Source of the DNA: Myxococcales bacterium
Lineage (GTDB): Bacteria; Myxococcota; Myxococcia; Myxococcales; Anaeromyxobacteraceae
Assembly (NCBI GenBank): GCA_021784495.1
Contig: JAJXSQ010000003.1
Location: 1 to 26,338 of the forward strand
DNA: 26,338 nt
Direction: 5' to 3'
Numbering within the stretch: position 1 is the stretch's first letter; every line of letters begins with the position of its first letter. This document shows positions 1-9,734 of this stretch, piece after piece. A model generated the notes under the pieces. The model was not told where the DNA came from and did not search any database. It saw only the letters and a program-made list of their open reading frames with translations. The position numbers and the translations under genes are program-made.

Positions 1-2
1 CC

Positions 3-1001
3 GCGCTCGCGCCGCTCCCGGTGGCCGCGCTCGGCATCGGCGCCGAGGCCGAGGCCCGGCTCCTCGGGGCCGGGGTGGCGACGGTCGGGGCGCTGGCCCG
101 CCTCCCGCCGGAGGGGCTCGCCCTCCGCTTCGGCGCCGCCGGGGCGGCGGCGGCGCGGCTCGCCCGGGGTGACGATCCGACCCCGCTCGAGCCGGAGCGA
201 CCGGAGGCGCTCCCCCGGGAGGCGATCGCGCTCGACGGGCCCGTCGCCGCGGCCGAGCCGCTCCTCTTCGTCCTCGGTCGGCTCGCCGATCGGCTGGCGG
301 CGCGGCTCGCCGGGCGCGGGCTCGGGGCGAGCCGGCTCGAGGTGCTCCTGCGGCTCGACCCGCGCGGCGCGTTGCCCGTCCCGCTGGCGCTCGCCCGCCC
401 GTCGGCGCTCGCCGCGCGGTGGCTCCCGGCGCTGCGCGAGCGGCTCCTGGGGCTCCAGCTCCCGGGGCCGGTGGTGGAGGTGGAGCTCGCCGCCGCCGAG
501 GTGGCCGAGGTGGCGGCCGATCAGCTCGCCCTCGGCGATCGACCGGCGGCGATCGCCTCGCTCGAGCTGGTCCTGTCCCGGCTGCTGGGCCGGTTCGGCG
601 ACGGCGGGGCGCTCGGCGCGGAGGCGGTCGATCGCCACCGGCCCGAGGGGGCCTACCGGACGGTCCCGTTCCGCCCGCCAGGGCGCCCCGCCCCGCCTCG
701 CCGCGCCCCGGAGGGTGCGGCGGGCGGCGAGCTCCCCCTCCCGGCCAGGCCGACCCGGCTCCTCGCCGCCCCGTTGCCGCTCCTGGCGACCGGGGAAGGA
801 GGGCGGGTGACCGCGCTCCGGATCGGCGGCGCGGTGCGCGCCGTCCGATCCTTCGAGGGTCCGGAGCGGCTCCAGGGCGAGTGGTGGGGGGCCCGCCTCG
901 ACCGCGATTACTACCGGGTCGGGGTCGAGGAGCTGGGCGACTGCTGGATCTACCGGGACGGCGTCGACGGGGGGCTCTACCTCCACGGCTTCTTCGACTG
1001 A
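3..1001 (+). CDS. imuB: ImuB, inactive Y-family polymerase-like subunit of the mutasome (5' partial)
   Basis: The reading frame is open at the left edge (phase from base 3) and gives the last 332 residues, so the catalytic-palm part of the Y-family fold lies outside the window. Visible first is an LPVAAL-like stretch followed by a helix-hairpin-helix type segment, then the little-finger region, a Pro/Arg-rich linker, and a C-terminal tail with RDYYRV, a WIYRDG-like motif and a final LHGFFD, which I recognise as the ImuB C-terminus. In characterised systems ImuB is a catalytically dead Y-family homologue that links DnaE2 to the sliding clamp and to ImuA or RecA during SOS mutagenesis. The stop overlaps the dnaE2 start (TGATG), so the two are translationally coupled. 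An imuA gene would be expected just upstream, outside the window. The identity rests mainly on the tail and the dnaE2 partner. Confidence 0.88.
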   Translation, partial: ALAPLPVAALGIGAEAEARLLGAGVATVGALARLPPEGLALRFGAAGAAAARLARGDDPTPLEPERPEALPREAIALDGPVAAAEPLLFVLGRLADRLAARLAGRGLGASRLEVLLRLDPRGALPVPLALARPSALAARWLPALRERLLGLQLPGPVVEVELAAAEVAEVAADQLALGDRPAAIASLELVLSRLLGRFGDGGALGAEAVDRHRPEGAYRTVPFRPPGRPAPPRRAPEGAAGGELPLPARPTRLLAAPLPLLATGEGGRVTALRIGGAVRAVRSFEGPERLQGEWWGARLDRDYYRVGVEELGDCWIYRDGVDGGLYLHGFFD

Positions 1002-4000
1002 TGGCCCCCCCGCGCTACGCCGAGCTGCGCTGCCGCTCCTGCTTCTCCTTCCTCGAGGGGGCGAGCCACCCCGAGGAGCTGGTGGCCAGGGGCGCGGAGC
1101 TCGGGCTGTCGGCCCTGGCGCTCGGGGACCGGGGCGGCCTCTACGGCGTGGTCCGCGCCCACGTCGAGGCCCGGCGGCGCGGGTTGCCGCTCGTGGTCGG
1201 CGCGGAGCTGGCGGTGGGGGATCTCCGGGGCGGGCGGCCGGGGTGGCTGACCCTGCTCGCCGTCGATCGCGACGGCTACGGGGACCTCTGCCGCCTGCTC
1301 ACCGCCGCCCGGGGAGGCGGGCCGGAGGAGGCCGGGGCCGGGCGCCGCGCGCCGGAGGCGGTCCAGGTCCCGCTCCGGATCGTCGCGGAGCGATCCCGCG
1401 GGCTCTTCGCCCTCCACGCCGGCGCCGACGCCGGCGACGTGGCGCGGCTCCGCGAGATCTTCGGCCGGCGGCTCGCGCTCACCGTGACCCGCCACCACGT
1501 CGCCGGGGAGGCGCTCCGGACCGCCACCGCCCGCGCGGTCGGGGCGCGGCTCGGGGTCCGGGTGGCGGTGGTGAACGACGTCCACACCCACGCGCGGCGG
1601 CGCCAGCCGCTCCAGGACGTCCTCGCCTGCATCCGGCTCGGCACCTCCGTCGACCGGGCCGGGCGCCGCCTCCTCCCCAACGCCGAGCGGACGCTCAAGG
1701 GGCCCGGGGAGATGGCCGCCCTCTGGCCCGACTTCCCCGAGGGGCTCGAGGCGGCGGCGGAGATCGCGGATCAGTGCCGCTTCCGGCTCGACGAGCTCCG
1801 CGGCGAGCACCCGCTCCCTCCGGTCGCCGCCGAGGCCGCCGGGCTCGCCGGGATCGATCTCCTGCGCTCGCTCGTGCGCGCGGGGGCGCGGGGGCGCTAC
1901 GGGGGCGAGCCGCCCGGGGAGGTGGAGCGGCAGCTGGCGCGCGAGCTCGAGCTGGTGGAGCAGCTCGGCTACGCCAGCTACTTCCTGGCGGTCTGGGACG
2001 TGGTCCGCTTCGCCCGCGAGCGGGGCATCCTCTGCCAGGGGAGGGGGAGCGCCGCCAACTCGGCCGTCTGCTACGTCCTCGGCATCACCGCCGTCGATCC
2101 GGTGCGGATGGGGCTCCTCTTCGAGCGGTTCCTCTCGGCCGAGCGGGGGGAGCCCCCCGACATCGACGTCGACTTCGAGCACGCGCGGCGGGAGGAGGTG
2201 CTCCAGTACGTCTACGGCCGGTACGGGCGGGAGCGGGCCGGGATGGTCTGCGAGGTGATCACCTACCGGACCCGCTCGGCGCTTCGCGACGTCGGCCGGG
2301 CGCTCGGGCTGGCGCCGGGGCAGGCCGACCGGCTGGCCCGGCTCGCGTCGGGGTGGGAGGATCCGACCGCGCTCGACGACGCCGCGCTGGCGGCGGCGGG
2401 GCTCGATCCCGGCGAGGCGCCGCGGGTCCGCCAGGTGCTCGAGCTCGCCCGGGAGATCGTCGGGTTCCCCCGCCACCTCTCGATCCACGTCGGCGGCTTC
2501 GTCATCACCCGGCGGCCGCTCTCCGAGACCGTCCCGATCGAGCCGGCGGCGATGCCGGGGAGGACCGTCGTCCAGTGGGACAAGGACGACCTGGCGGCGC
2601 TCGGGCTGCTCAAGATCGACCTGCTCGGCCTCGGGATGCTCACCGCGCTCGCGCGGGCCCTGGCCACGCTCGCCCGCGACCGGCCCGCCCCGGCGTGGCC
2701 CACCGCGGTCCCCCACCCCGGCGCGCTCGCCGAGATCCCGGCCGAGGAGCCGGGGGTCTACGAGATGATCGCGCGGGCCGACACCGTCGGCGTCTTCCAG
2801 ATCGAGTCGCGGGCGCAGATGGGGCTCTTGCCGCGCCTCCGCCCGACCCGGTTCTACGACCTGGTCATCTCGGTGGCGATCGTCCGCCCCGGGCCGATCC
2901 AGGGCGGGATGGTCCACCCGTACCTCCGCCGGCGCGACGGGCTCGAGCCGGTGAGCTACCCGTACGCGCCGCTCGAGCCGATCCTCTCCCGGACCCTCGG
3001 CGTCCCGCTCTTCCAGGAGCAGGCGATGCGCCTGGCGGTGGCGGCGGCGGGGTTCACGCCGGGGGAGGCGGACGAGCTGCGCCGGGTGATGACCCACCAC
3101 CGCTCGCACGAGCGGCTCGCCGCGATGAAGGCCCGCCTGGTGGAGGGGATGGCGGCGCGGCGGATCCCGCGGGCCGGCGCCGAGCGGATCTTCCGGCAGC
3201 TGCTCGGGTTCGCCGGCTACGGCTTCCCCGAGTCGCACGCCGCCTCCTTCGCCCTCCTCGTCTACGCCTCGGCCTGGCTCAAGCGCCACCACCCGGCGGT
3301 CTTCGCGGCCGCCCTGCTCGACAGCCAGCCGATGGGCTTCTACGCCCCCCACACCATCGTCGAGGACGTGCGCCGCCACGGCGTCGAGGTCCGCGGGGTG
3401 GACGTCCAGTCGAGCGGCTGGGAGACGGGGCTCGAGGGGGAGGCGCCGGGGGCGCCGCCGGCGCCCGGCGAGGCGCCACGGCTCCGGCTCGGGCTCCACC
3501 TCGTGCGCGGCCTGCCGCGCGCCGACGGGGAGGCGATCGTCGCCGCCCGCCGCGCGGGGGCGTTCCGCTCCATCGGCGACCTGGCGGCGAGGGCCGGCCT
3601 CTCGCGCGCGTGGGTGGCGCGGCTCGCCGAGGCCGGGGCGCTCGACCGGCTCGAGCCGGAGCGCCGCGCGGCGGTCTGGGAGAGCCTCGCGCTGCCGCCC
3701 CGGGGCGGGGAGGGGGAGCTGTTCGCCGGGCTCGCGCCGTCCGAGCCGGCGGCGTCGCTCGAGCCGGCGGGCGCCGCCGAGCTGGTCCGCGCCGACTACG
3801 CGACCGGAGGGCTGTCGGTCCGGGCCCACCCCATGGCGATCCTGCGCCCCGCCCTGGCGGGCGGCGCGATCCGGACGGCCCGCGAGCTCGACCGGCTCGG
3901 CGACCGGGACGCGGTCGAGCTGGCCGGGCTGGTCATCGTCCGGCAGCGGCCGGAGACGGCCCGGGGGGTGGTCTTCGTCAGCCTCGAGGACGAGACCGGG

Positions 4001-4186
4001 ATCGCGAACCTCGTGGTCCGTCCGGAGGTCTACGAGCGCTACCGGGCGGTGGTGCGCGGCTGCCCGTTCCTCGTCGCCCGGGGGCGGGTGGAGCGGACCG
4101 GCCGGGTCGTCAACGTCCAGGTCGAGTCGGTCGCCCCGCTCGCGTTCGCGCCGGCGGGCGCCCCTCGCGCGCGCGACTTCCGCTGA
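1001..4186 (+). CDS. dnaE2: Error-prone DNA polymerase III alpha-like subunit DnaE2 (ImuC)
   Basis: A 1061-residue C-family polymerase, the normal DnaE2 length. It carries out error-prone synthesis across lesions with ImuB. The N-terminal PHP domain (about 1-210) begins with the DnaE2-type FSFLEGASHPEEL segment. The palm carries PDIDVDF with the probable catalytic aspartates D389 and D391, and a third at D540 in KIDLLGLGML. Fingers and a helix-hairpin-helix region follow, and an OB fold lies near residues 970-1050. The metal ligands of a proofreading-competent PHP domain look lost: the usual HxH is replaced by RCRS and the TDHDG-type motif by GDRGG. That is common in DnaE2 and fits lack of proofreading. 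The ATG at 1001 overlaps the imuB stop and places the family N-terminus correctly. An SOS (LexA) promoter would be upstream of imuA/imuB and cannot be seen. Confidence 0.96.
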   Translation: MAPPRYAELRCRSCFSFLEGASHPEELVARGAELGLSALALGDRGGLYGVVRAHVEARRRGLPLVVGAELAVGDLRGGRPGWLTLLAVDRDGYGDLCRLLTAARGGGPEEAGAGRRAPEAVQVPLRIVAERSRGLFALHAGADAGDVARLREIFGRRLALTVTRHHVAGEALRTATARAVGARLGVRVAVVNDVHTHARRRQPLQDVLACIRLGTSVDRAGRRLLPNAERTLKGPGEMAALWPDFPEGLEAAAEIADQCRFRLDELRGEHPLPPVAAEAAGLAGIDLLRSLVRAGARGRYGGEPPGEVERQLARELELVEQLGYASYFLAVWDVVRFARERGILCQGRGSAANSAVCYVLGITAVDPVRMGLLFERFLSAERGEPPDIDVDFEHARREEVLQYVYGRYGRERAGMVCEVITYRTRSALRDVGRALGLAPGQADRLARLASGWEDPTALDDAALAAAGLDPGEAPRVRQVLELAREIVGFPRHLSIHVGGFVITRRPLSETVPIEPAAMPGRTVVQWDKDDLAALGLLKIDLLGLGMLTALARALATLARDRPAPAWPTAVPHPGALAEIPAEEPGVYEMIARADTVGVFQIESRAQMGLLPRLRPTRFYDLVISVAIVRPGPIQGGMVHPYLRRRDGLEPVSYPYAPLEPILSRTLGVPLFQEQAMRLAVAAAGFTPGEADELRRVMTHHRSHERLAAMKARLVEGMAARRIPRAGAERIFRQLLGFAGYGFPESHAASFALLVYASAWLKRHHPAVFAAALLDSQPMGFYAPHTIVEDVRRHGVEVRGVDVQSSGWETGLEGEAPGAPPAPGEAPRLRLGLHLVRGLPRADGEAIVAARRAGAFRSIGDLAARAGLSRAWVARLAEAGALDRLEPERRAAVWESLALPPRGGEGELFAGLAPSEPAASLEPAGAAELVRADYATGGLSVRAHPMAILRPALAGGAIRTARELDRLGDRDAVELAGLVIVRQRPETARGVVFVSLEDETGIANLVVRPEVYERYRAVVRGCPFLVARGRVERTGRVVNVQVESVAPLAFAPAGAPRARDFR

Positions 4187-4196
4187 CACCCCCCCG

Positions 4197-4232
4197 CGCC
4201 CCCTCTCGCCGGAGCGCGGCGCGCGAGGGGCG
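4197..4232. terminator. Hairpin between convergent dnaE2 and nrdJ
   Basis: In the 63-base gap between the two stop codons, 4197-4209 pairs with 4223-4232 as a 10-bp GC stem with a three-base bulge in the left arm. No T-tract follows on either strand, so this would be an atypical bidirectional terminator at best. Confidence 0.35.
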
Positions 4233-4249
4233 GGGAGGGGCTGGAGGGC

Positions 4250-7015
4250 TCAGCTGCAGCCGGTGGTGGTGCCGCAGTTGGTGCACTTGTAGCAGGCGCC
4301 GTTCCGGACGGTGATCTCGCCGCAGTTCGGACAGGGCGGCGCGTCGGTCTCCCGCGCGTGCGTCACCGGGGCGCCGGACGCCCGCGCCGGGGAGACCGGG
4401 GCGTCGACCACCGAGCGGGCCACCGAGGGGAGCGCGGGGGAGGCGCCGGGCGGGAGCGCGCCGGGAGAGGCGAGCGTCGCCCCCGGCTCGCTGGGGAGGA
4501 ACTTGAGGGCGAGCCAGCGGAAGATGTAGTCGGTGATCGACTTGGCGATCGGGATCTCGGGGTTGCCGGTGAACCCCGACGGCTCGAAGCGGGTGTGGCT
4601 GAACTTGTCGCAGAGCACCTGGAGCGGGACGCCGTACTGGAGGGCCATGGAGATCGACGTCGCGAAGCTGTCCATGAGCCCCGAGACGACCGACCCCTCC
4701 TTCGCCATCACCACGAAGAGCTCGCCCGGCAGGCCGTCGTCGTACATGCCGACGGTCATGTACCCCTCGTGCCCGCCGATCGAGAACTTGTGGGTGATCG
4801 CGCGCCGCTCGTCGGGGAGCCGGCGGCGAGCCAGCGGCGCCTCGGCGGCGGCCGGCGCCTCGGCCCGCTCGTCCTTGCCGGCGTTGAGCGGCTGGCTGCG
4901 CTTGCAGCCGTCGCGGTAGATGGCGATCGCCTTGAGGCCGAGCTTCCAGGCCTCGACGTAGGCGCGCTCGATCTCCTCGACCGTCGCCGCGTTGGGCATG
5001 TTGACGGTCTTGGAGATCGCCCCGGAGAGGAAGGGCTGGGTCGCCGCCATCATGCGGATGTGGCCCATGTACTGGATCGACCGGGCCCCGTTCCGGGGCT
5101 TGAAGGCGCAGTCGAAGACCGCCACGTGCTCCGGCTTGAGCAGCGGGGCGCCCTCGATGGTCTCCATCTCGTCGATGAACTGGAGGATCCCGGAGATCTC
5201 CTCCCCCGAGTACCCGAGCCGCTGGAGCGCGAGGGGGACCGTGTTGTTCACGATCTTGAGGACGCCGCCCCCCACCAGCTTCTTGTACTTCACCAGGGCG
5301 ATGTCCGGCTCGATCCCGGTCGTGTCGCAGTCCATCATGAACCCGATGGTGCCGGTCGGGGCGAGCACCGTCACCTGGGCGTTCCGGTAGCCGTGCTCGC
5401 TCCCGGTCCGGAGCGCGTCTCCCCAGGCGGTCCGGGCGGCGGAGAGGAGCGACGGCTCGACGAGCGACGGGTCGATCCGATCGATCTGGGACTGGTGCTT
5501 GCGGATCACGCCGAGGAAGGGCTCGCGGTTCCGGGCGAAGCCGGCGAACGGCCCCACCTGCGCGGAGATCCGGGCGCTCATCGCGTAGGCCTCGCCGGTC
5601 ATCAGCGCGGTGATCGCCGCGGCGACGGCGCGGCCGCCCTCGGAGTCGTAGGGGGCGCCGCTGGCCATGAGCAGGGCGCCCAGGTTGGCGTAGCCGAGCC
5701 CGAGGGGCCGGTAGTCCTCGCTGTTCTTCCCGATCCGCTCGGTGGGGTAGCGGGCGTTGGAGACCAGGATCTCCTGCGCGAGGACGGTGATGTCCACCGC
5801 GCGCCGGAACGCCTCCACGTCGAAGCCGCCTTCGATCGACCGGAAGTGCATGAGGTTGAGCGAGGCGAGGTTGCAGGCCGAGTCGTCGAGGAACATGTAC
5901 TCGGAGCAGGGGTTCGACCCGTTGATCCGGTCGGTGGCCGGGCAGGTGTGCCAGGCGTTCACCGTGGTGTCGAACTGCATGCCCGGATCGCCGCAGAGCC
6001 AGGCGGCCTCGGCCGCCCGCCGCAGGAGGGCGCGCGCCGGGATGGTCTCGATCACCCTCCCGTCGATCCTCCCCACGAGGTCCCAGGAGCGGTCCTCGGC
6101 GACGGCCCGCATGAAGGCGTCGGTGACGCGGAGCGAGTGGTTGGCGTTCTGGAAGAAGACCGAGTCGTAGGCGCCGCCCCGCACGTTGAAGCCGCCGTCG
6201 TAGCCCGCCTCGATCAGCGCCCAGGCCTTCTTCTCCTCCTCGGCCTTGCTGGAGACGAACTCCATGACGTCGGGGTGGTCGGCGTCGAGGATCACCATCT
6301 TGGCCGCGCGGCGGGTCTTGCCGCCCGACTTGATGACCCCGGCGAAGGCGTCGAAGCCGCGCATGAAGGAGACCGGCCCGGAGGCCTCGCCGCCGCCGGA
6401 GAGCGGCTCGCGCGCCGAGCGGATGCGCGAGAGGTTCGAGCCGGCGCCCGAGCCGTACTTGAAGAGCATCCCCTCGGTGTGGGCGAGCCGGAGGATCGAG
6501 TCCATCGAGTCGGAGACCGAGTTGATGAAGCAGGCGGAGCACTGCGGGTGCTCCTCGACCCCGACGTTGAACCAGACCGGCGAGTTGAAGCTCATCTTCT
6601 GCCGGTAGACGAGGTGGGCCAGCTCGGCCTCGAAGGCGGCGGCGTCCTCCTCCGCCGCGAAGTAGCCGTCCTTCCGTCCCCAGCCGGCGATCGTCCGGAC
6701 GACCCGGCCCACGAGCTGCCGGACGGAGCGCTCCCGCTCGGGCGATCCCAGGGCGCCCCGGAAGTACTTCGAGGCGACCACGTTCGTCGCCAGGAGCGAC
6801 CAGCTCCGCGGGACCTCGACGTCCCGCTGCTCGAAGATGATCGCGCCGCCGTCGCCGGTGATGGAGGCGGTGCGGGTCTCCCAGGCCACCTCGTCGGCGG
6901 GGTCGACCCCGCGGGTCGTGAAGTACCGCGGCACCGCGAGCCCGCGCCGCTCCTGCCGGCGACCCGCCCGACCGCCGCTCTTGCGAGGCTGCACCGGCAT
7001 CTCACGCTCCAGCAT
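4250..7015 (-). CDS. nrdJ: Adenosylcobalamin-dependent (class II) ribonucleotide reductase
   Basis: A 921-residue enzyme that reduces ribonucleotides to deoxyribonucleotides with a thiyl radical made from adenosylcobalamin, so it needs no oxygen and no second subunit. The active-site loop N-P-C-S-E has C370 (thiyl site) and E372. C162 (in SACF) and C381 (in ACNLASLNL) fit the substrate-reducing pair. The 10-stranded barrel core is complete, including APTGTIGFMMD. The C-terminus is a zinc-ribbon-like tail with cysteines at about 895, 898, 908, 911, 914 and 920, ending GCS, as in long NrdJ proteins. It is joined to the core by a Pro/Ala-rich linker that varies between homologues. The start is chosen at 7015 because GAAGGG lies 9 bases upstream; the ATG at 7021 (two residues longer) sits too close to it. 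The frame is open further upstream but that region is promoter-like. Confidence 0.95.
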   Translation of the reverse strand: MLEREMPVQPRKSGGRAGRRQERRGLAVPRYFTTRGVDPADEVAWETRTASITGDGGAIIFEQRDVEVPRSWSLLATNVVASKYFRGALGSPERERSVRQLVGRVVRTIAGWGRKDGYFAAEEDAAAFEAELAHLVYRQKMSFNSPVWFNVGVEEHPQCSACFINSVSDSMDSILRLAHTEGMLFKYGSGAGSNLSRIRSAREPLSGGGEASGPVSFMRGFDAFAGVIKSGGKTRRAAKMVILDADHPDVMEFVSSKAEEEKKAWALIEAGYDGGFNVRGGAYDSVFFQNANHSLRVTDAFMRAVAEDRSWDLVGRIDGRVIETIPARALLRRAAEAAWLCGDPGMQFDTTVNAWHTCPATDRINGSNPCSEYMFLDDSACNLASLNLMHFRSIEGGFDVEAFRRAVDITVLAQEILVSNARYPTERIGKNSEDYRPLGLGYANLGALLMASGAPYDSEGGRAVAAAITALMTGEAYAMSARISAQVGPFAGFARNREPFLGVIRKHQSQIDRIDPSLVEPSLLSAARTAWGDALRTGSEHGYRNAQVTVLAPTGTIGFMMDCDTTGIEPDIALVKYKKLVGGGVLKIVNNTVPLALQRLGYSGEEISGILQFIDEMETIEGAPLLKPEHVAVFDCAFKPRNGARSIQYMGHIRMMAATQPFLSGAISKTVNMPNAATVEEIERAYVEAWKLGLKAIAIYRDGCKRSQPLNAGKDERAEAPAAAEAPLARRRLPDERRAITHKFSIGGHEGYMTVGMYDDGLPGELFVVMAKEGSVVSGLMDSFATSISMALQYGVPLQVLCDKFSHTRFEPSGFTGNPEIPIAKSITDYIFRWLALKFLPSEPGATLASPGALPPGASPALPSVARSVVDAPVSPARASGAPVTHARETDAPPCPNCGEITVRNGACYKCTNCGTTTGCS

Positions 7016-7030
7016 GATCATATTCCCTTC

Positions 7031-7053
7031 TGCCCGGGGGCTCCTCCCGGGCA
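7031..7053 (-). promoter_or_regulatory. Leader hairpin abutting the nrdJ ribosome binding site
   Basis: Arms 7046-7053 and 7031-7038 are perfectly complementary (8 bp) with a 7-base loop. Read on the nrdJ strand, the loop contains AGGAG. The stem ends directly at the GAAGGG ribosome binding site (7025-7030), so folding or a protein bound here could affect initiation. The structure is seen; a regulatory role is inference. Confidence 0.45.
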
Positions 7054-7067
7054 AAGGACCGCGATTC

Positions 7068-7088
7068 GGGCGCGCAGCGTGCGCGCCC
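7068..7088 (-). promoter_or_regulatory. Second hairpin in the nrdJ leader
   Basis: Arms 7068-7075 and 7081-7088 are perfectly complementary (8 bp, extendable by an A-T pair to a 3-base loop). It lies inside the predicted 5' untranslated region of nrdJ, about 15 bases from the hairpin next to the ribosome binding site. No B12-riboswitch consensus box was recognised around it. Confidence 0.4.
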
Positions 7089-7146
7089 GTCCCAAGCCGC
7101 CTCTTCGTCTGGCGAACCGCCGCTCCACCCCTCGGATCGGGAGCGC

Positions 7147-7174
7147 AATCTACCAGCGGAGGAGTCGGTGTCAA
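7147..7174 (-). promoter_or_regulatory. Sigma-70-type promoter for nrdJ
   Basis: On the minus strand there is a perfect -35 TTGACA (7169-7174), a 16-base spacer and a -10 TAGATT (7147-7152, 4 of 6 consensus). Transcription would start near 7140, giving a leader of about 125 bases to the nrdJ ATG. The match stands out against the GC-rich surroundings. Confidence 0.65.
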
Positions 7175-7182
7175 CGCCGTGA

Positions 7183-7229
7183 CCACTACCTGTTGTGGTC
7201 GCGGCGCAGAACGCCACAAGATACGGGAG
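7183..7229. promoter_or_regulatory. Tandem NrdR-box-like sites upstream of nrdJ
   Basis: The site at 7183-7198 reads CCACTACCTGTTGTGG and matches the conserved core of the NrdR consensus (C-W-A-n-n-T-n-T-W-G); it is part of a larger inverted repeat, GACCAC/GTGGTC (7181-7200). A second, weaker site at 7214-7229 keeps the left half (CCACAAGATA). Equivalent positions in the two sites are exactly 31 bp apart, about three helical turns, the arrangement usual for NrdR box pairs. They lie just upstream of the nrdJ -35 element. NrdR represses ribonucleotide reductase genes when dATP is plentiful. The region 7230-7361 up to lepA shows no other feature apart from a weak TACAAG at 7344-7349. Confidence 0.6.
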
Positions 7230-7361
7230 GTTCCGCTCCCACCCCTCGATGGGGGCCCGATCTCCTTGCGCCGGTCCTCCTCCCGCGCGATGGACAGGTC
7301 TGCCCCCGCGCCCCGCGGGGTGTCGATCCCGCGCCGCGCGTGCTACAAGCCCCGTCCCCAC

Positions 7362-9167
<1,806 letters not shown>

Positions 9168-9175
9168 CGCCGCGG

Positions 9176-9191
9176 CGCGCGCCGGCGCGCG
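9176..9191. repeat. 16-bp perfect GC palindrome after lepA
   Basis: Bases 9176-9191 form a perfect palindrome made only of G and C, 9 bases after the lepA stop. Without a spacer loop and without a T-tract it is a weak terminator candidate; chance is possible at this base composition. Confidence 0.25.
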
Positions 9192-9208
9192 TCCCCGGAA
9201 CGAGCGCC

Positions 9209-9237
9209 TTTTCAAACCGGACCGGGAGCGGTAGAAG
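9209..9237 (+). promoter_or_regulatory. Candidate promoter of the pyr operon
   Basis: TTTTCA (9209-9214), a 17-base spacer and TAGAAG (9232-9237) lie in the 80-base gap after lepA, in an unusually AT-rich patch for this sequence. Transcription would begin within a few bases of the ATG at 9248, leaving essentially no leader. Confidence 0.45.
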
Positions 9238-9247
9238 CGAGCCCTCG

Positions 9248-9721
9248 ATGACGCGCCCCGCCTCGCCCCGGAGCCGCCCGCTGGAGCGCGGCGAGATCAC
9301 CTGGGTCACGCTCCTCCTGCTCCTCGGGCTGGCCGCCGGCGGCTACCTCGCCGTGGTCTGGATCCCGGTGGCGGTGGTGGGCTACGAGGTGAAGCAGACG
9401 GTCCGGGACTTCATGAACCAGGCGGTCCGCGATCCGGACGACGAGCGGCTCGTGCAGCGGCTCGCCGCGCGCGTCGCCGCCCTCGAGACCCGCGAGGTGG
9501 TCGGCGCCGACGGCCAGGTGACCCAGCTCCCGGCGGTCGAGGTGCAGGCGTCGGACGTCACCTGGGAGCGCGACACCTCCCGGTCGCCGCCGACGCTCCA
9601 CGTCGTCGTCCCCTTCCGGCTGCTGGTCGTCTACCCCCTCCTCCACCGGATCGAGCAGCGCGGCTACGCGGTGGAGCTCTCGCAGGATCTGGCGGTGCCC
9701 CGCTGGGACGGGGCCCGCTGA
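9248..9721 (+). CDS. Single-pass membrane protein of unknown function
   Basis: 157 residues. A short basic N-terminus (Arg-rich, 1-15) is followed by one hydrophobic helix at about 19-47, then a mostly charged, probably extracytoplasmic domain with a helical segment (50-80) and a beta-rich C-terminus. No cleavage site or lipobox is evident, so it is likely an inner-membrane anchored protein with the N-terminus inside. From memory the layout resembles DUF4845-type or pilin-like small membrane proteins (an early helix followed by a small alpha/beta domain), but I see no diagnostic motif and do not assign it. It ends 13 bases before the pyrR ATG and so seems to head the pyrimidine operon. The start has no clear Shine-Dalgarno. 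Confidence 0.75.
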   Translation: MTRPASPRSRPLERGEITWVTLLLLLGLAAGGYLAVVWIPVAVVGYEVKQTVRDFMNQAVRDPDDERLVQRLAARVAALETREVVGADGQVTQLPAVEVQASDVTWERDTSRSPPTLHVVVPFRLLVVYPLLHRIEQRGYAVELSQDLAVPRWDGAR

Positions 9722-9734
9722 CGTGGAGACGCGC

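Noticed and set aside
977..4189. A 1070-codon open frame antisense to dnaE2
   Set aside because: Its translation is Arg/Pro/Asp/Glu-rich with no domain, and dnaE2 on the other strand is unmistakable. Long antisense frames are expected at this GC content.
7022..7140. Cobalamin riboswitch before nrdJ
   Set aside because: The leader is too short for the full aptamer and I found no B12-box core such as GCCACTG in it; kept only as unexplained hairpins.
7022..7219. In-frame 5' extension of nrdJ (68 extra residues)
   Set aside because: It would cover the leader hairpins, promoter and NrdR boxes, lacks similarity to NrdJ N-termini, and a ribosome site precedes the ATG at 7015.
9723..9734. GTG at 9723 as the pyrR start
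   Set aside because: The GGAG within these bases is better read as the ribosome site for the ATG at 9735.
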